NCBI RefSeq assembly: GCF_003236175.1
Contig: NZ_QKTW01000016.1
Span: 281,131-345,130 of the forward strand
Length of the DNA: 64,000 bases
Reading direction: 5' to 3'
Origin: Taibaiella soli
GTDB lineage: Bacteria; Bacteroidota; Bacteroidia; Chitinophagales; Chitinophagaceae
The translations under genes were made by a program, and so were the position numbers. Every line of letters begins with the position of its first letter. The stretch's first letter is position 1. The notes under the pieces were generated by a model that was not told where the DNA came from, made no database searches, and saw nothing but the letters and a program-made list of their open reading frames with translations. Shown piece by piece: positions 6,902 to 14,363 of the stretch.

Positions 6902-7831
6902 ATGAAAACTGGGTTTTTCAAAAGCATGTTGTTTGCGTTTTTAACTTTTTCATTTAATGAATCAGTTATTGCGCAGTGTAGATTAGATTATTCCAATTAT
7001 CAGTTAGTTTTTGAAGAGAATTTTGACAATATCTCCTCGATAAATCAGCTTGCTGGCAGATCGATGTTTCGTCATGACGAACCTGGATGGGGATGGGGCG
7101 ACGTTCGCAATGCAAATGGGACATACCAGAGCTATGGAGAGTATTATGATCAGAGCCAGGTGTCAATACAACCAGGTGGTATTTGGAGCCATTCTTGGCT
7201 GCCATATACGTATAGCAGTCCAACTTTGGGATATGCAAATGGAGATTTGGCCAAAAGCTCTCTCGACTGGGGCAATTCAATTCAGCGGGTTTGTTATGCA
7301 GGGTTCGATGGTCGAATACAATGTTTCACCAGATATGGTACCTCGTGGGCGCATGCGTGGATAGACGACTATTGGAATACGGATGAATATTCTTCTTTTA
7401 ACAGTAATCAGAACTCAAACACAAGTGCGTCAGTAAAATTCGGTTTTGACGCCGGAGATCGGAGTAAGTTCTACACCAGAAAAGACAATCATCTAGCATA
7501 CTTCAAGTATGAAAATTGTGAGGTGTTAAATCCTGTAAATAATAGCTGGCGTAGTTTAAATAGACTAGGTATAGTACAGGCAGCACTAGAGACGGAAAAA
7601 ATTGATATCTATCCTAATCCCGCCAATGACATTTTACATATTCGCGGGCTTAAGAATTCAGGCTCCTTTAAAGAGATAAAGATATTTAATGTTTCTGGAA
7701 GCCTTGTTTCGCAAATTACCTCAAGAGATGATGAGCCCGCGGTCAGTCTGGAGAAACTAAGTCCTGGCATATATGTCATGGAAGTGGATTATAACGGAGG
7801 AAAACACCATTTCAAATTTTCAAAACAATAA
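6902..7831 (+). CDS. Secreted protein with T9SS type A C-terminal sorting domain
   Basis: The start is set at the ATG at 6902, which begins a signal peptide (MKTGFFKSMLFAFLTFSFNESVIAQ). The last 80 residues are a Por secretion tail: IDIYPNPANDILHIRG, then KIFNVSGSLVSQ, and LSPGIYVMEVDYNGGKHHFKFSKQ. The protein should therefore be exported by T9SS and anchored or released at the surface. The middle starts with YQLVFEENFD, which recalls the beginning of laminarinase-like (GH16) domains. The E-x-D-x-x-E catalytic motif is absent, so no enzyme activity is claimed. It is rich in Trp, Tyr and Asn. It is 6 bp from the next gene and likely co-transcribed. The region is visibly more A+T-rich than its neighbours. 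Confidence 0.75.
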   Translation: MKTGFFKSMLFAFLTFSFNESVIAQCRLDYSNYQLVFEENFDNISSINQLAGRSMFRHDEPGWGWGDVRNANGTYQSYGEYYDQSQVSIQPGGIWSHSWLPYTYSSPTLGYANGDLAKSSLDWGNSIQRVCYAGFDGRIQCFTRYGTSWAHAWIDDYWNTDEYSSFNSNQNSNTSASVKFGFDAGDRSKFYTRKDNHLAYFKYENCEVLNPVNNSWRSLNRLGIVQAALETEKIDIYPNPANDILHIRGLKNSGSFKEIKIFNVSGSLVSQITSRDDEPAVSLEKLSPGIYVMEVDYNGGKHHFKFSKQ

Positions 7832-7837
7832 GCCAGA

Positions 7838-9307
7838 ATGAGATTATCAATGGCGAGTTGTTTGAAAAAAAATTGGGAGATAGTTGTCATTTCGTTCATA
7901 GGTTTTGTTTTAAGGATTTACATAACACATTTAGACCCGTTCCTACACGATTGGGATGAACGTTTTCATGCTTTGGTGGCTAAGAACATGATGAAGTATC
8001 CTTTGAAACCTATGCTGAATGCAACTCCTGTAGCGGATTATGATCCAAACATGTGGTGCTGTAATAGCGTTTGGCTGCATAAGCAGCCACTATTTATGTG
8101 GCAGATGGCATTAAGTATGAAAATTTTTGGGGTCTCCGAATACACTATACGTTATCCTAGCGCGTTGTTTGGTTTCTTGATAATTCTTTTGACTTACCGA
8201 ATTTCAATATTGCTTACTGAAAATAAGCAGATAGCAATAATAGCCTCACTCCTCGTGTGCTTTTCCAATTATCAATTAGAGCTTATTTCTGGTCGTATTG
8301 GGATGGACCATAACGATATGTCTTTTTGCTTTTACACGCTGGCAAGTATTTGGGCGTATATGGAGTATCTGAAAAAGAACAAATGGTATTGGGTGCTATT
8401 AATTGGAATATTTTCAGGGTGTGCGGTATTGAACAAATGGCTCACTGGACTTTTAGTTTATTCTGCCTGGGGAATTGACGTTCTTATCCAGTTTTACAAA
8501 AGCAAAAGTTGGAAAACGTTGATTCCTATTCTTTGTTCAACGATGACATGTTGTATGGTTTTTCTTCCGTGGCAGTTCTTTATCCTTTACAAGTATCCGG
8601 AAATAGCCAGGTATGAGTATGCATATAATTCAAAACATATTACCGAAGTGGTCGAAGCCCATTCCGGAAGTATATTTTTCTATGTAAGGAACTTTCATCT
8701 TTATTTTGGCGGTTATATCTGGACACTGGGGCTCATTGGACTTTTTTTACTGGCACGAACAAAGTGGGATTTCAAGATAAAATATTCGCTAGTGTTATAC
8801 ACGGTAATAACTTTCGCGTTTTTCTCGTTCGTTGTAAAAAGCAAACTTCCAACATACTTTTTTGTAGTGGCACCCATAATCAACATATTTATGGCGGTCG
8901 GTATTCTCTATTTCGTTAGGCTGTTTGGCAACAAATTTGTTTCGTTTCTTGCAGTCTCTTGTTGTCTGTTTCTTGTGCTGAATCCCAGAGATCTATATCG
9001 TTATAGGAGAACCAATACGGAGCAGTTAATCAAGAACTATAACACCAACATTTATAAGCATCTTAATGAGGTTCTTCCCAAGGGAACGAAAGTCATTATT
9101 AACGTGAACGCATTTGAACACACTGAGGTAATGTTTTACAATGATGGTATCACAGCGTATCATTGGTGGTTAAGCAATGACGATATTGACAGGTTAAGCA
9201 AAACACACACGAGAATAGCAGCGTTTGAAAATCATGGAAATTATGTGTTGCCAGATTACATCGTCAGGTATCCGTATTTAGATATTATTCCAATAAAGTT
9301 GAGATAG
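7838..9307 (+). CDS. GT39/ArnT-like glycosyltransferase, membrane bound
   Basis: This 489-residue polytopic protein has about ten membrane segments. It shows the hallmark of the PMT/ArnT (GT-C) fold: after the first membrane helix comes FLHDWDERFHALVAKNM (about 36-52) with the D-E pair that binds metal and lipid-linked sugar, followed by HKQPLFMWQMALSMKIFG and RYPSALFG. Such enzymes take sugar from a polyprenyl-phosphate donor and attach it to lipid or protein on the periplasmic side. The acceptor is unknown. It directly follows the T9SS cargo gene, which could be its target, but this is only suggested by position. The low G+C content suggests acquired DNA. Confidence 0.85.
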   Translation: MRLSMASCLKKNWEIVVISFIGFVLRIYITHLDPFLHDWDERFHALVAKNMMKYPLKPMLNATPVADYDPNMWCCNSVWLHKQPLFMWQMALSMKIFGVSEYTIRYPSALFGFLIILLTYRISILLTENKQIAIIASLLVCFSNYQLELISGRIGMDHNDMSFCFYTLASIWAYMEYLKKNKWYWVLLIGIFSGCAVLNKWLTGLLVYSAWGIDVLIQFYKSKSWKTLIPILCSTMTCCMVFLPWQFFILYKYPEIARYEYAYNSKHITEVVEAHSGSIFFYVRNFHLYFGGYIWTLGLIGLFLLARTKWDFKIKYSLVLYTVITFAFFSFVVKSKLPTYFFVVAPIINIFMAVGILYFVRLFGNKFVSFLAVSCCLFLVLNPRDLYRYRRTNTEQLIKNYNTNIYKHLNEVLPKGTKVIINVNAFEHTEVMFYNDGITAYHWWLSNDDIDRLSKTHTRIAAFENHGNYVLPDYIVRYPYLDIIPIKLR

Positions 9308-9416
9308 GTAGTAAGTAGATGAAATTTATCTTGGTATGGAAAGGCGATAGCTTGAATGATTTTTAGCGGGCAAACAACTTGGCAGGTACAGTTCAAAACA
9401 TCTCAAACTTTAAACA

Positions 9417-9445
9417 AAACAGGCGACTCAATGAGTCGCCTGTTT
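9417..9445. terminator. Bidirectional terminator
   Basis: A 12-bp perfect stem (aaacaggcgact with agtcgcctgttt) has a 5-nt loop and T-rich flanks on the minus side. It serves the minus-strand transketolase gene and probably the plus-strand GT39 gene. Confidence 0.85.
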
Positions 9446-9464
9446 CAATATTAGTATACTAAGA

Positions 9465-10433
9465 TTATTTACCTTTTCTCGCAATTGCTTTTTCTGCAGC
9501 AGCAATGATATTTTCTTTAGTCAGACCATATTTTTTCAGCAGGTCTGTTGGTTTTCCGCTTTCGCCAAAAGTATCCATTACCGCAACATATTCGTGAGGA
9601 ACCGGACATTCGCGGGCGGCAACGTTTGCGATGCTATCACCGAGACCGCCATTGATCTGATGTTCTTCTGCAGTTACAACAGCGCCTGTTTTTTTGATTG
9701 ATTTCAGTACAGCTTCTTCATCCAGTGGTTTGATGGTATGAATATTGATCAGCTCAACGGAAATGCCTTTTGCATCCAGTTCTTTTGCCGCTTCTACAGC
9801 AATCCAAACGAGGTGACCACAAGCGAAGATTGTTACGTCAGAACCTTCAGCCAGAACCTGTGCTTTACCGATTTTGAAATCGCTGCCGTCTTCAGCGGTA
9901 AAGTTTGGCCATTTCGGACGACCGAAACGCAGATACACCGGGCCATGATGCTCAGCAATTGCCATTGTTGCTGCTTTAGTCTGGTTGTAATCGCAAGGAA
10001 CAATTACCGTCATACCTGGCAGCATTTTCATCATGCCAATATCTTCGAGTACCTGGTGTGTAGCACCGTCTTCACCCAATGTAAGGCCAGCATGCGACGC
10101 ACAGATTTTTACATTCTTGTCGCTATAAGCAACAGACTGGCGGATCTGATCGTAAACGCGGCTGGTAGAGAAGTTTGCGAAAGTTGTAGTGAACGGAATT
10201 TTACCACCGATAGTCATACCTGCAGCAACACCGATCATATTAGCTTCGGCAATACCACATTGTACAAAACGTTCAGGAAACTCCTTAATGAAGGCGTTCA
10301 GTTTCAAAGATCCTGCGAGGTCGGCAGTAAGTGCCACCACATTCGGATTCTTACGGCCTGCTTCCAAAATACCGTCGCCAAATCCGGCGCGGGTTTCTTT
10401 TTCATTTAATGGCTTAATATCCTGAATAGACAT
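9465..10433 (-). CDS. Transketolase, C-terminal subunit
   Basis: At 322 residues it corresponds to the C-terminal half of a transketolase: the pyrimidine-binding domain plus the C-terminal domain. GIAEANM at 60-66 contains the glutamate that activates thiamine diphosphate, and THQVLEDIGMM and YLRFGRPKWP fit the substrate side. Split transketolases act as a pair of this subunit and an N-terminal subunit that binds the diphosphate. The N-terminal half is usually the next gene but is not present anywhere in this window. It must be encoded elsewhere if this enzyme is active. It functions in the non-oxidative pentose phosphate pathway. Confidence 0.93.
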   Translation of the reverse strand: MSIQDIKPLNEKETRAGFGDGILEAGRKNPNVVALTADLAGSLKLNAFIKEFPERFVQCGIAEANMIGVAAGMTIGGKIPFTTTFANFSTSRVYDQIRQSVAYSDKNVKICASHAGLTLGEDGATHQVLEDIGMMKMLPGMTVIVPCDYNQTKAATMAIAEHHGPVYLRFGRPKWPNFTAEDGSDFKIGKAQVLAEGSDVTIFACGHLVWIAVEAAKELDAKGISVELINIHTIKPLDEEAVLKSIKKTGAVVTAEEHQINGGLGDSIANVAARECPVPHEYVAVMDTFGESGKPTDLLKKYGLTKENIIAAAEKAIARKGK

Positions 10434-10540
10434 ATGTGAGTATTGTAAAAGTTGCGCAAAAGTAAGACAATATTATTTGCTATTGAAGATCGAATTTGCT
10501 CGCGCCAGGAGTTCTTCTGCTTTGGAGGAGCCGAGAAGGC

Positions 10541-10882
10541 TTATTTAGTCTGTGAATAACCCCATTCTTTCAGCCAACCCAGGATTTTTGCCCTATAATC
10601 GCCCTGAATGATAATGAAGCCGTCTTTTACACTGCCGCCGGTACCACATTTGGTTTTCAATTGTTTGCCCAGTGCGTCCAGATCTTCCGCCGTCCCAACA
10701 AACCCATCGACGAGCGTTACTACTTTGCCGGCGCGCTGTTTGGTGTCCAGCTTTACTCTCAGTTTCTGTTTTTCTTTCGGTAGTGTCTCGGCAGCGGTAT
10801 TTTCTTCTTCGTAATCGTTATAAAAATCCTGGTTGGTAGAATAAACCAGTCCATCTGTCCGACCTTGATGTTTTTTTGACAT
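10541..10882 (-). CDS. SUI1/YciH-family translation factor homologue
   Basis: The start is at the ATG at 10882 (MSKKHQGRTDGLVYSTNQDF), giving 113 residues, the usual size of the bacterial eIF1-like family. An upstream ATG only adds an unlikely extension. After a short acidic stretch comes the SUI1 fold: KLRVKLDTKQRAGKVVTLVDGF, then KQLKTKCGTGGSVKDGFIIIQGD, with the basic loop and the conserved C-G-T-G-G-S. In eukaryotes the homologue checks start-codon choice. The bacterial role is not settled. Confidence 0.93.
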   Translation of the reverse strand: MSKKHQGRTDGLVYSTNQDFYNDYEEENTAAETLPKEKQKLRVKLDTKQRAGKVVTLVDGFVGTAEDLDALGKQLKTKCGTGGSVKDGFIIIQGDYRAKILGWLKEWGYSQTK

Positions 10883-11216
10883 AATTCTAGGGATTTTGAT
10901 GTAAAGATGTGCAATTTCTCCATTCCGGAGCACAAAAATGCCGCCGGTAGACACCAGGCGGCGCTCATTTGGTTAATAAACCTTTGCAGGTTATCATTTA
11001 TCGGCAAAAAGCAGAATAATATTAATTGATTCGTTTGTTCAGACCGGAGAACAGCAAAAGGTTTGTTTAAAAATCGTTCCCACAGTAAATGAAAATAACG
11101 GCGCTAACTCTATCATGAATTTAAGCATATTTATCCGTATTTGTCGTTAAAATGTAATTTTTTTGGAATGGGAAAAACAGCAGCAGATATTCCACAAATG
11201 CCGCCCGGTCGGATTT
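10883..11216. other. Intergenic stretch without a recognised gene
   Basis: About 330 bp lie between two minus-strand genes. The sequence is A+T-rich with short T runs. I see no hairpin terminator, repeat or convincing small ORF, and no clear TAnnTTTG promoter for the downstream SUI1-family gene. Confidence 0.5.
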
Positions 11217-12305
11217 TTACAGGCGATGAAGCCAGGTATCGAGCACAACTCGGTATTGAGTGAAATCGCGTATTGAAAAACGCGCGTCAAATCGGAAGTT
11301 TTGGGTTTGTAAAAGGCATTTCTTTAAATCGAAATCATTCTGGGTTGAGTGAAGAAACTGCCCGGAGCGAAATAACTCTTTGGCGAGATATTCCTGTTCT
11401 GTCTGGCCTGGCGTGGGAATGAGCACTGCTTTTTTTCCGAGTGCGGCAATGTCCATCAAAGAAGAATATCCGCTTCTGCAAATTACCAGCGAAGCTTTTT
11501 CCAGCAGTGGTTGCAAATCTCTTTGTGAAAGTCTGCCGAAATACTGCACATGTGCCGGAATCTCTTTGGGTTTGGCTGCTGCATCAGAACCTGCTATAAA
11601 AATGACCGGTTGCGAAATCTGATCTAATTGTTCCCAGATTTTTTCAGCAAGCATACTTCGCTGTGGTTCAGGACCCGAAAGCAGGATTAAAATATGTGCC
11701 TCGCTGGTTTGAAATGGTGGCTCAAACTGCGACAGTAATCCAAGGTAGCGGACGTTCGCGGGCAATGATTTTGGATGACCAAGGCTGCCACTGAGGTTTG
11801 CGGTCTTATTTACGTCAGGAATCCAGCATTCTGAAAACCGGTTCAGGAAACGGTAATGTTGTGGTCGTAAAAGCGAATCCACTGCATTTCCGAGACCTGT
11901 TTGGACCTGCAATTGATGTGTTATAATGACGCTTGGGATGGTTTCATGGAAAAGCCCGTAACGATTGTCTGAAATAATGCCGTCGAAATGATGAATTTTC
12001 GCCTGCTCCTGCAGCCATTGGTGTTCTTTGTTGACCGTTTGGAGGATACGAGGCACTTGTTTCAGCAGTTTGGTCATAAATGCTGCGGGGTGGCGTGAAT
12101 AGGAAACGTTATAGCCCTCCAGCGACAATGAGGGAATAGAAGGAAAATATTCCGTTAAAAATTTAACTTGGCTATTATTGCCAGCGATAGTAACGCAGTG
12201 GCCGAGACTCCTTAAATACTTGATTAGCGGAACACATCGGGTAGTGTGCCCAAGGCCCCAATCAAGCGGTGCAACGAGAATTTGTTTGCTATGCGGAGTG
12301 ATCAA
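11217..12305 (-). CDS. GT28/MurG-like glycosyltransferase
   Basis: A 362-residue GT-B fold protein. The N-terminal nucleotide-fold begins ILVAPLDWGLGHTTRCVPLIKYLRSLGH, where GLGHTTR is the glycine-rich loop seen in MurG and related enzymes. The C-terminal domain holds ILILLSGPEPQRS and the donor-binding signature LVICRSGYSSLMDIAALGKKAVLIPTPGQTEQEYLA. It probably transfers a sugar from a UDP-sugar to a lipid acceptor on the cytoplasmic face. True murG genes sit in the dcw cluster, so this is a paralogue of unknown acceptor. The gene is monocistronic as far as can be seen. Confidence 0.88.
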   Translation of the reverse strand: MITPHSKQILVAPLDWGLGHTTRCVPLIKYLRSLGHCVTIAGNNSQVKFLTEYFPSIPSLSLEGYNVSYSRHPAAFMTKLLKQVPRILQTVNKEHQWLQEQAKIHHFDGIISDNRYGLFHETIPSVIITHQLQVQTGLGNAVDSLLRPQHYRFLNRFSECWIPDVNKTANLSGSLGHPKSLPANVRYLGLLSQFEPPFQTSEAHILILLSGPEPQRSMLAEKIWEQLDQISQPVIFIAGSDAAAKPKEIPAHVQYFGRLSQRDLQPLLEKASLVICRSGYSSLMDIAALGKKAVLIPTPGQTEQEYLAKELFRSGQFLHSTQNDFDLKKCLLQTQNFRFDARFSIRDFTQYRVVLDTWLHRL

Positions 12306-12342
12306 ATATCCTTATTTTTACAACAAAAGTAGCAGATTAATA

Positions 12343-12489
12343 ATGCGGAATAAGACAAGCAAAATAGTTGTTTTTTTAATGAGCGTATTAATGGCTGGAA
12401 TGATGCTTGAAGGGTGCAGCAGCAGCAAGAATTGCGGTTGTGGTACTGATCTCAACAAAGTTTACAAGCCGGTTAAGCAACATCGCTAA
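12343..12489 (+). CDS. Small lipoprotein (48 aa)
   Basis: The start is the ATG at 12343. A basic N-terminus (MRNKTSKIV), a hydrophobic core and a lipobox (LEGC) with cysteine 25 form a good lipoprotein signal. The mature part is only about 24 residues and Cys-rich (CSSSKNCGCG), ending in basic residues. Such tiny lipoproteins are common in this group and have no known role. It lies 12 bp before the next small ORF, and the two may share a transcript. Confidence 0.6.
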   Translation: MRNKTSKIVVFLMSVLMAGMMLEGCSSSKNCGCGTDLNKVYKPVKQHR

Positions 12490-12501
12490 AATTGACTTTT
12501 T

Positions 12502-12744
12502 ATGTGGCAGGACCGTGGAAAAGTTTGGATGCATTATCTCAATGATATTATTGCTGCAGATCTTTATTCTGCAGTGTTCCTTTCGTCTTATATGCGCCAT
12601 TCGGTCATTACGCGCCACTACGTAAATTTTCTGGAGGTAATTGACCTGCAGAAATATAAAGTGATCCGGAAGTTTCCCAAAGTGAAGGCGGCGATTAAAG
12701 ACCGCAGTAATATTCCGTTTGTATTTGTAATTGGTAAAAACTAA
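12502..12744 (+). CDS. Small hypothetical protein (80 aa)
   Basis: I do not recognise a family. The sequence begins MWQDRGKVWMHYLNDIIAAD, is mixed alpha-helical with several Tyr and Arg, and ends FVFVIGKN. Codon use looks like the neighbours, and the spacing of 12 bp after the small lipoprotein supports a real gene. No signal peptide or clear membrane helix is seen. A competing minus-strand frame covers the same bases but has poor composition. Confidence 0.5.
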   Translation: MWQDRGKVWMHYLNDIIAADLYSAVFLSSYMRHSVITRHYVNFLEVIDLQKYKVIRKFPKVKAAIKDRSNIPFVFVIGKN

Positions 12745-12758
12745 TTCTTTGCGATAAT

Positions 12759-12828
12759 TGTAGAGACGTTGTATGCAACGTCTCGGGTTATGCATGTAAA
12801 TTAGAGCGTAGCATCCTGCGTCTCTACA
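12759..12828. repeat. MITE-like palindromic element with 10-bp terminal inverted repeats
   Basis: TGTAGAGACG at 12759-12768 and CGTCTCTACA at 12819-12828 are perfect inverted ends of a 70-bp element. Inside, gagacgttg (12763-12771) pairs with caacgtctc (12776-12784) around a 4-nt loop. The second half is an imperfect copy. It has no coding capacity. Confidence 0.7.
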
Positions 12829-12843
12829 AAAAAATTTGTTGGT

Positions 12844-13245
12844 ATGAGTGAAAAATTAAGACTGGACAAGTATCTGTGGGCGATTCGTGTTTTTAAAACA
12901 CGTACACAGGCTACGGCTGCTTGTGACGAAGGAAAAGTAAAATTGAACGGAGCCTCTGTAAAACCTGCGAGACCGGTCGCTTTGGGCGATCGCTATGATA
13001 TAAAAACTCCCGCCAGGAAATGGACGATTGAAGTAACTGGATTATTGCAAAACCGCGGATCTTACGAAGTGGCTATTCAAAACTATGTAGACCTTACTTC
13101 GGAAGAGGATTTGAAAATGAATCAGCAAATGGCCAGCAGTTTCTTTACGGGTAAGCGCCTCAGCAAAACAGGTCGCCCGACTAAGAAACAGCGGCGCGAC
13201 CTGAATGAATTTATGGGAGGAGACGAAGCCCCCGAAGATCTTTAA
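12844..13245 (+). CDS. hslR: S4-domain RNA-binding protein, Hsp15 family
   Basis: At 133 residues it has the length of Hsp15. The S4 domain occupies the first 65 residues: LRLDKYLWAIRVFKTRTQAT, then CDEGKVKLNGASVKPARPVALGDRYDI. The tail is basic (GKRLSKTGRPTKKQRRDLNEFM), as in Hsp15. In E. coli this protein binds stalled 50S subunits carrying nascent chains and helps recycle them. The stop overlaps the convergent beta-propeller gene by 4 bp. Confidence 0.9.
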   Translation: MSEKLRLDKYLWAIRVFKTRTQATAACDEGKVKLNGASVKPARPVALGDRYDIKTPARKWTIEVTGLLQNRGSYEVAIQNYVDLTSEEDLKMNQQMASSFFTGKRLSKTGRPTKKQRRDLNEFMGGDEAPEDL

Positions 13246-14276
13246 TACAAGGTTGAGAAATCTCCCGGAATGGTTTGTATCCAGTTCTGACCATTGTCTT
13301 CACTGCGGTACAGACCATCGCTCGTAGCAAGATAGTAGTATTGTTTTGTTACATCGTTTTTGTAAACATCATCTTTACCTGCAATGGCGCGAACAGATGT
13401 GTTATGTGCCAGGCCGTTGTTTGCCGGAACAAAGTTTCCGTTTACCAGACGGTATACGCCGTAGCCTTTAGTGCCTACAAACAGATCTTGGTCATAAGGA
13501 GCATAAGTTGCATACAACGGAACGTTCGGCAGGGTACCACCATATTTTTTCCAGATTACACCACTGTCTTCGCTATGCCATACCCCTTGTGAACCGCTAT
13601 AGTCGGTAAGAAGCAGGGTATTTCCCATATGGCTGAGGTAGTAATAAGTAGAGCTGGATGTTGGTAACCCTATCGGATTGATACGGATCCAGTCTGCGTT
13701 TTTAGAAACACGGGCGTACAAATAGCCATCAACATTGCTATGTGCAAACAGAAGGCCGTTTTGCAGCTGTGTCAGCGATGTGGTAGCGCGGATCTGCATG
13801 GTGTCGTTATAAACCATCGTGTCGATGATCCATGTTTTACCATTGTTCTCACTATACACAATGCCGTTGGTCGGATGGTTGTTGCTATAACCTTCAGATG
13901 CCAGATATACGCGACCATGGTCGGGAACATCAAGCATGATCGATTGCCACATACCTCTTTTGGTAACGCTGGAATCCGTCGGGTTGAAATTGCCGCCGTC
14001 GTTCAGGCTTAAATGTGTATTAGATTTTACAAAAAGCAGATTGTTGCCTGAAGTAATAATGGAGCGGTCCGGATAACCGTCTGGTGGAAAGATAAGTTTT
14101 ATGGAATCACCAGTATTGGTATTCCATAAAGCACCTTGCTCATCACCTATATACAAACCGTAGGGTTTTTTGATAACTGAATCATTATCAATGCCATTCT
14201 TTTTATGACAACTCTGAATTCCTATCACAACCAGCGCGAGAATGGCCAGCTTATAGAAACGGTAAGCTTTTCGCAT
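13242..14276 (-). CDS. Lipoprotein with sialidase/BNR-like beta-propeller
   Basis: The start is placed at the ATG at 14276, where MRKAYRFYKLAILALVVIG leads to the lipobox IQSC. The mature part is a beta-propeller with at least three Asp-box motifs (S-x-D/N-x-G-x-x-W): SENNGKTW, SEDSGVIW and SEDNGQNW. Such proteins fold like sialidases or Ycf48, but the catalytic Arg triad cannot be recognised, so an enzymatic role is not claimed. It is anchored in the envelope, alone on the minus strand, with a 3' overlap with hslR. Confidence 0.8.
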   Translation of the reverse strand: MRKAYRFYKLAILALVVIGIQSCHKKNGIDNDSVIKKPYGLYIGDEQGALWNTNTGDSIKLIFPPDGYPDRSIITSGNNLLFVKSNTHLSLNDGGNFNPTDSSVTKRGMWQSIMLDVPDHGRVYLASEGYSNNHPTNGIVYSENNGKTWIIDTMVYNDTMQIRATTSLTQLQNGLLFAHSNVDGYLYARVSKNADWIRINPIGLPTSSSTYYYLSHMGNTLLLTDYSGSQGVWHSEDSGVIWKKYGGTLPNVPLYATYAPYDQDLFVGTKGYGVYRLVNGNFVPANNGLAHNTSVRAIAGKDDVYKNDVTKQYYYLATSDGLYRSEDNGQNWIQTIPGDFSTLY

Positions 14277-14363
14277 GGAAAAAATTTTTACCAAGTTTAT
14301 AAAAATAAGTTTAAAAATCAAACATATAGTCTCTTTGATAAGACGACTAAAAAGTGCTAATGG

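Noticed and set aside
6902..7831. Calling the T9SS cargo a GH16 laminarinase
   Set aside because: Only the opening YQLVFEENFD resembles the family. The catalytic E-x-D-x-x-E motif is missing.
12388..12795. A 135-codon minus-strand ORF opposite the small lipoprotein and the 80-aa ORF
   Set aside because: It crosses the MITE-like palindrome and has a composition unlike a protein. The lipoprotein signal on the plus strand is convincing.
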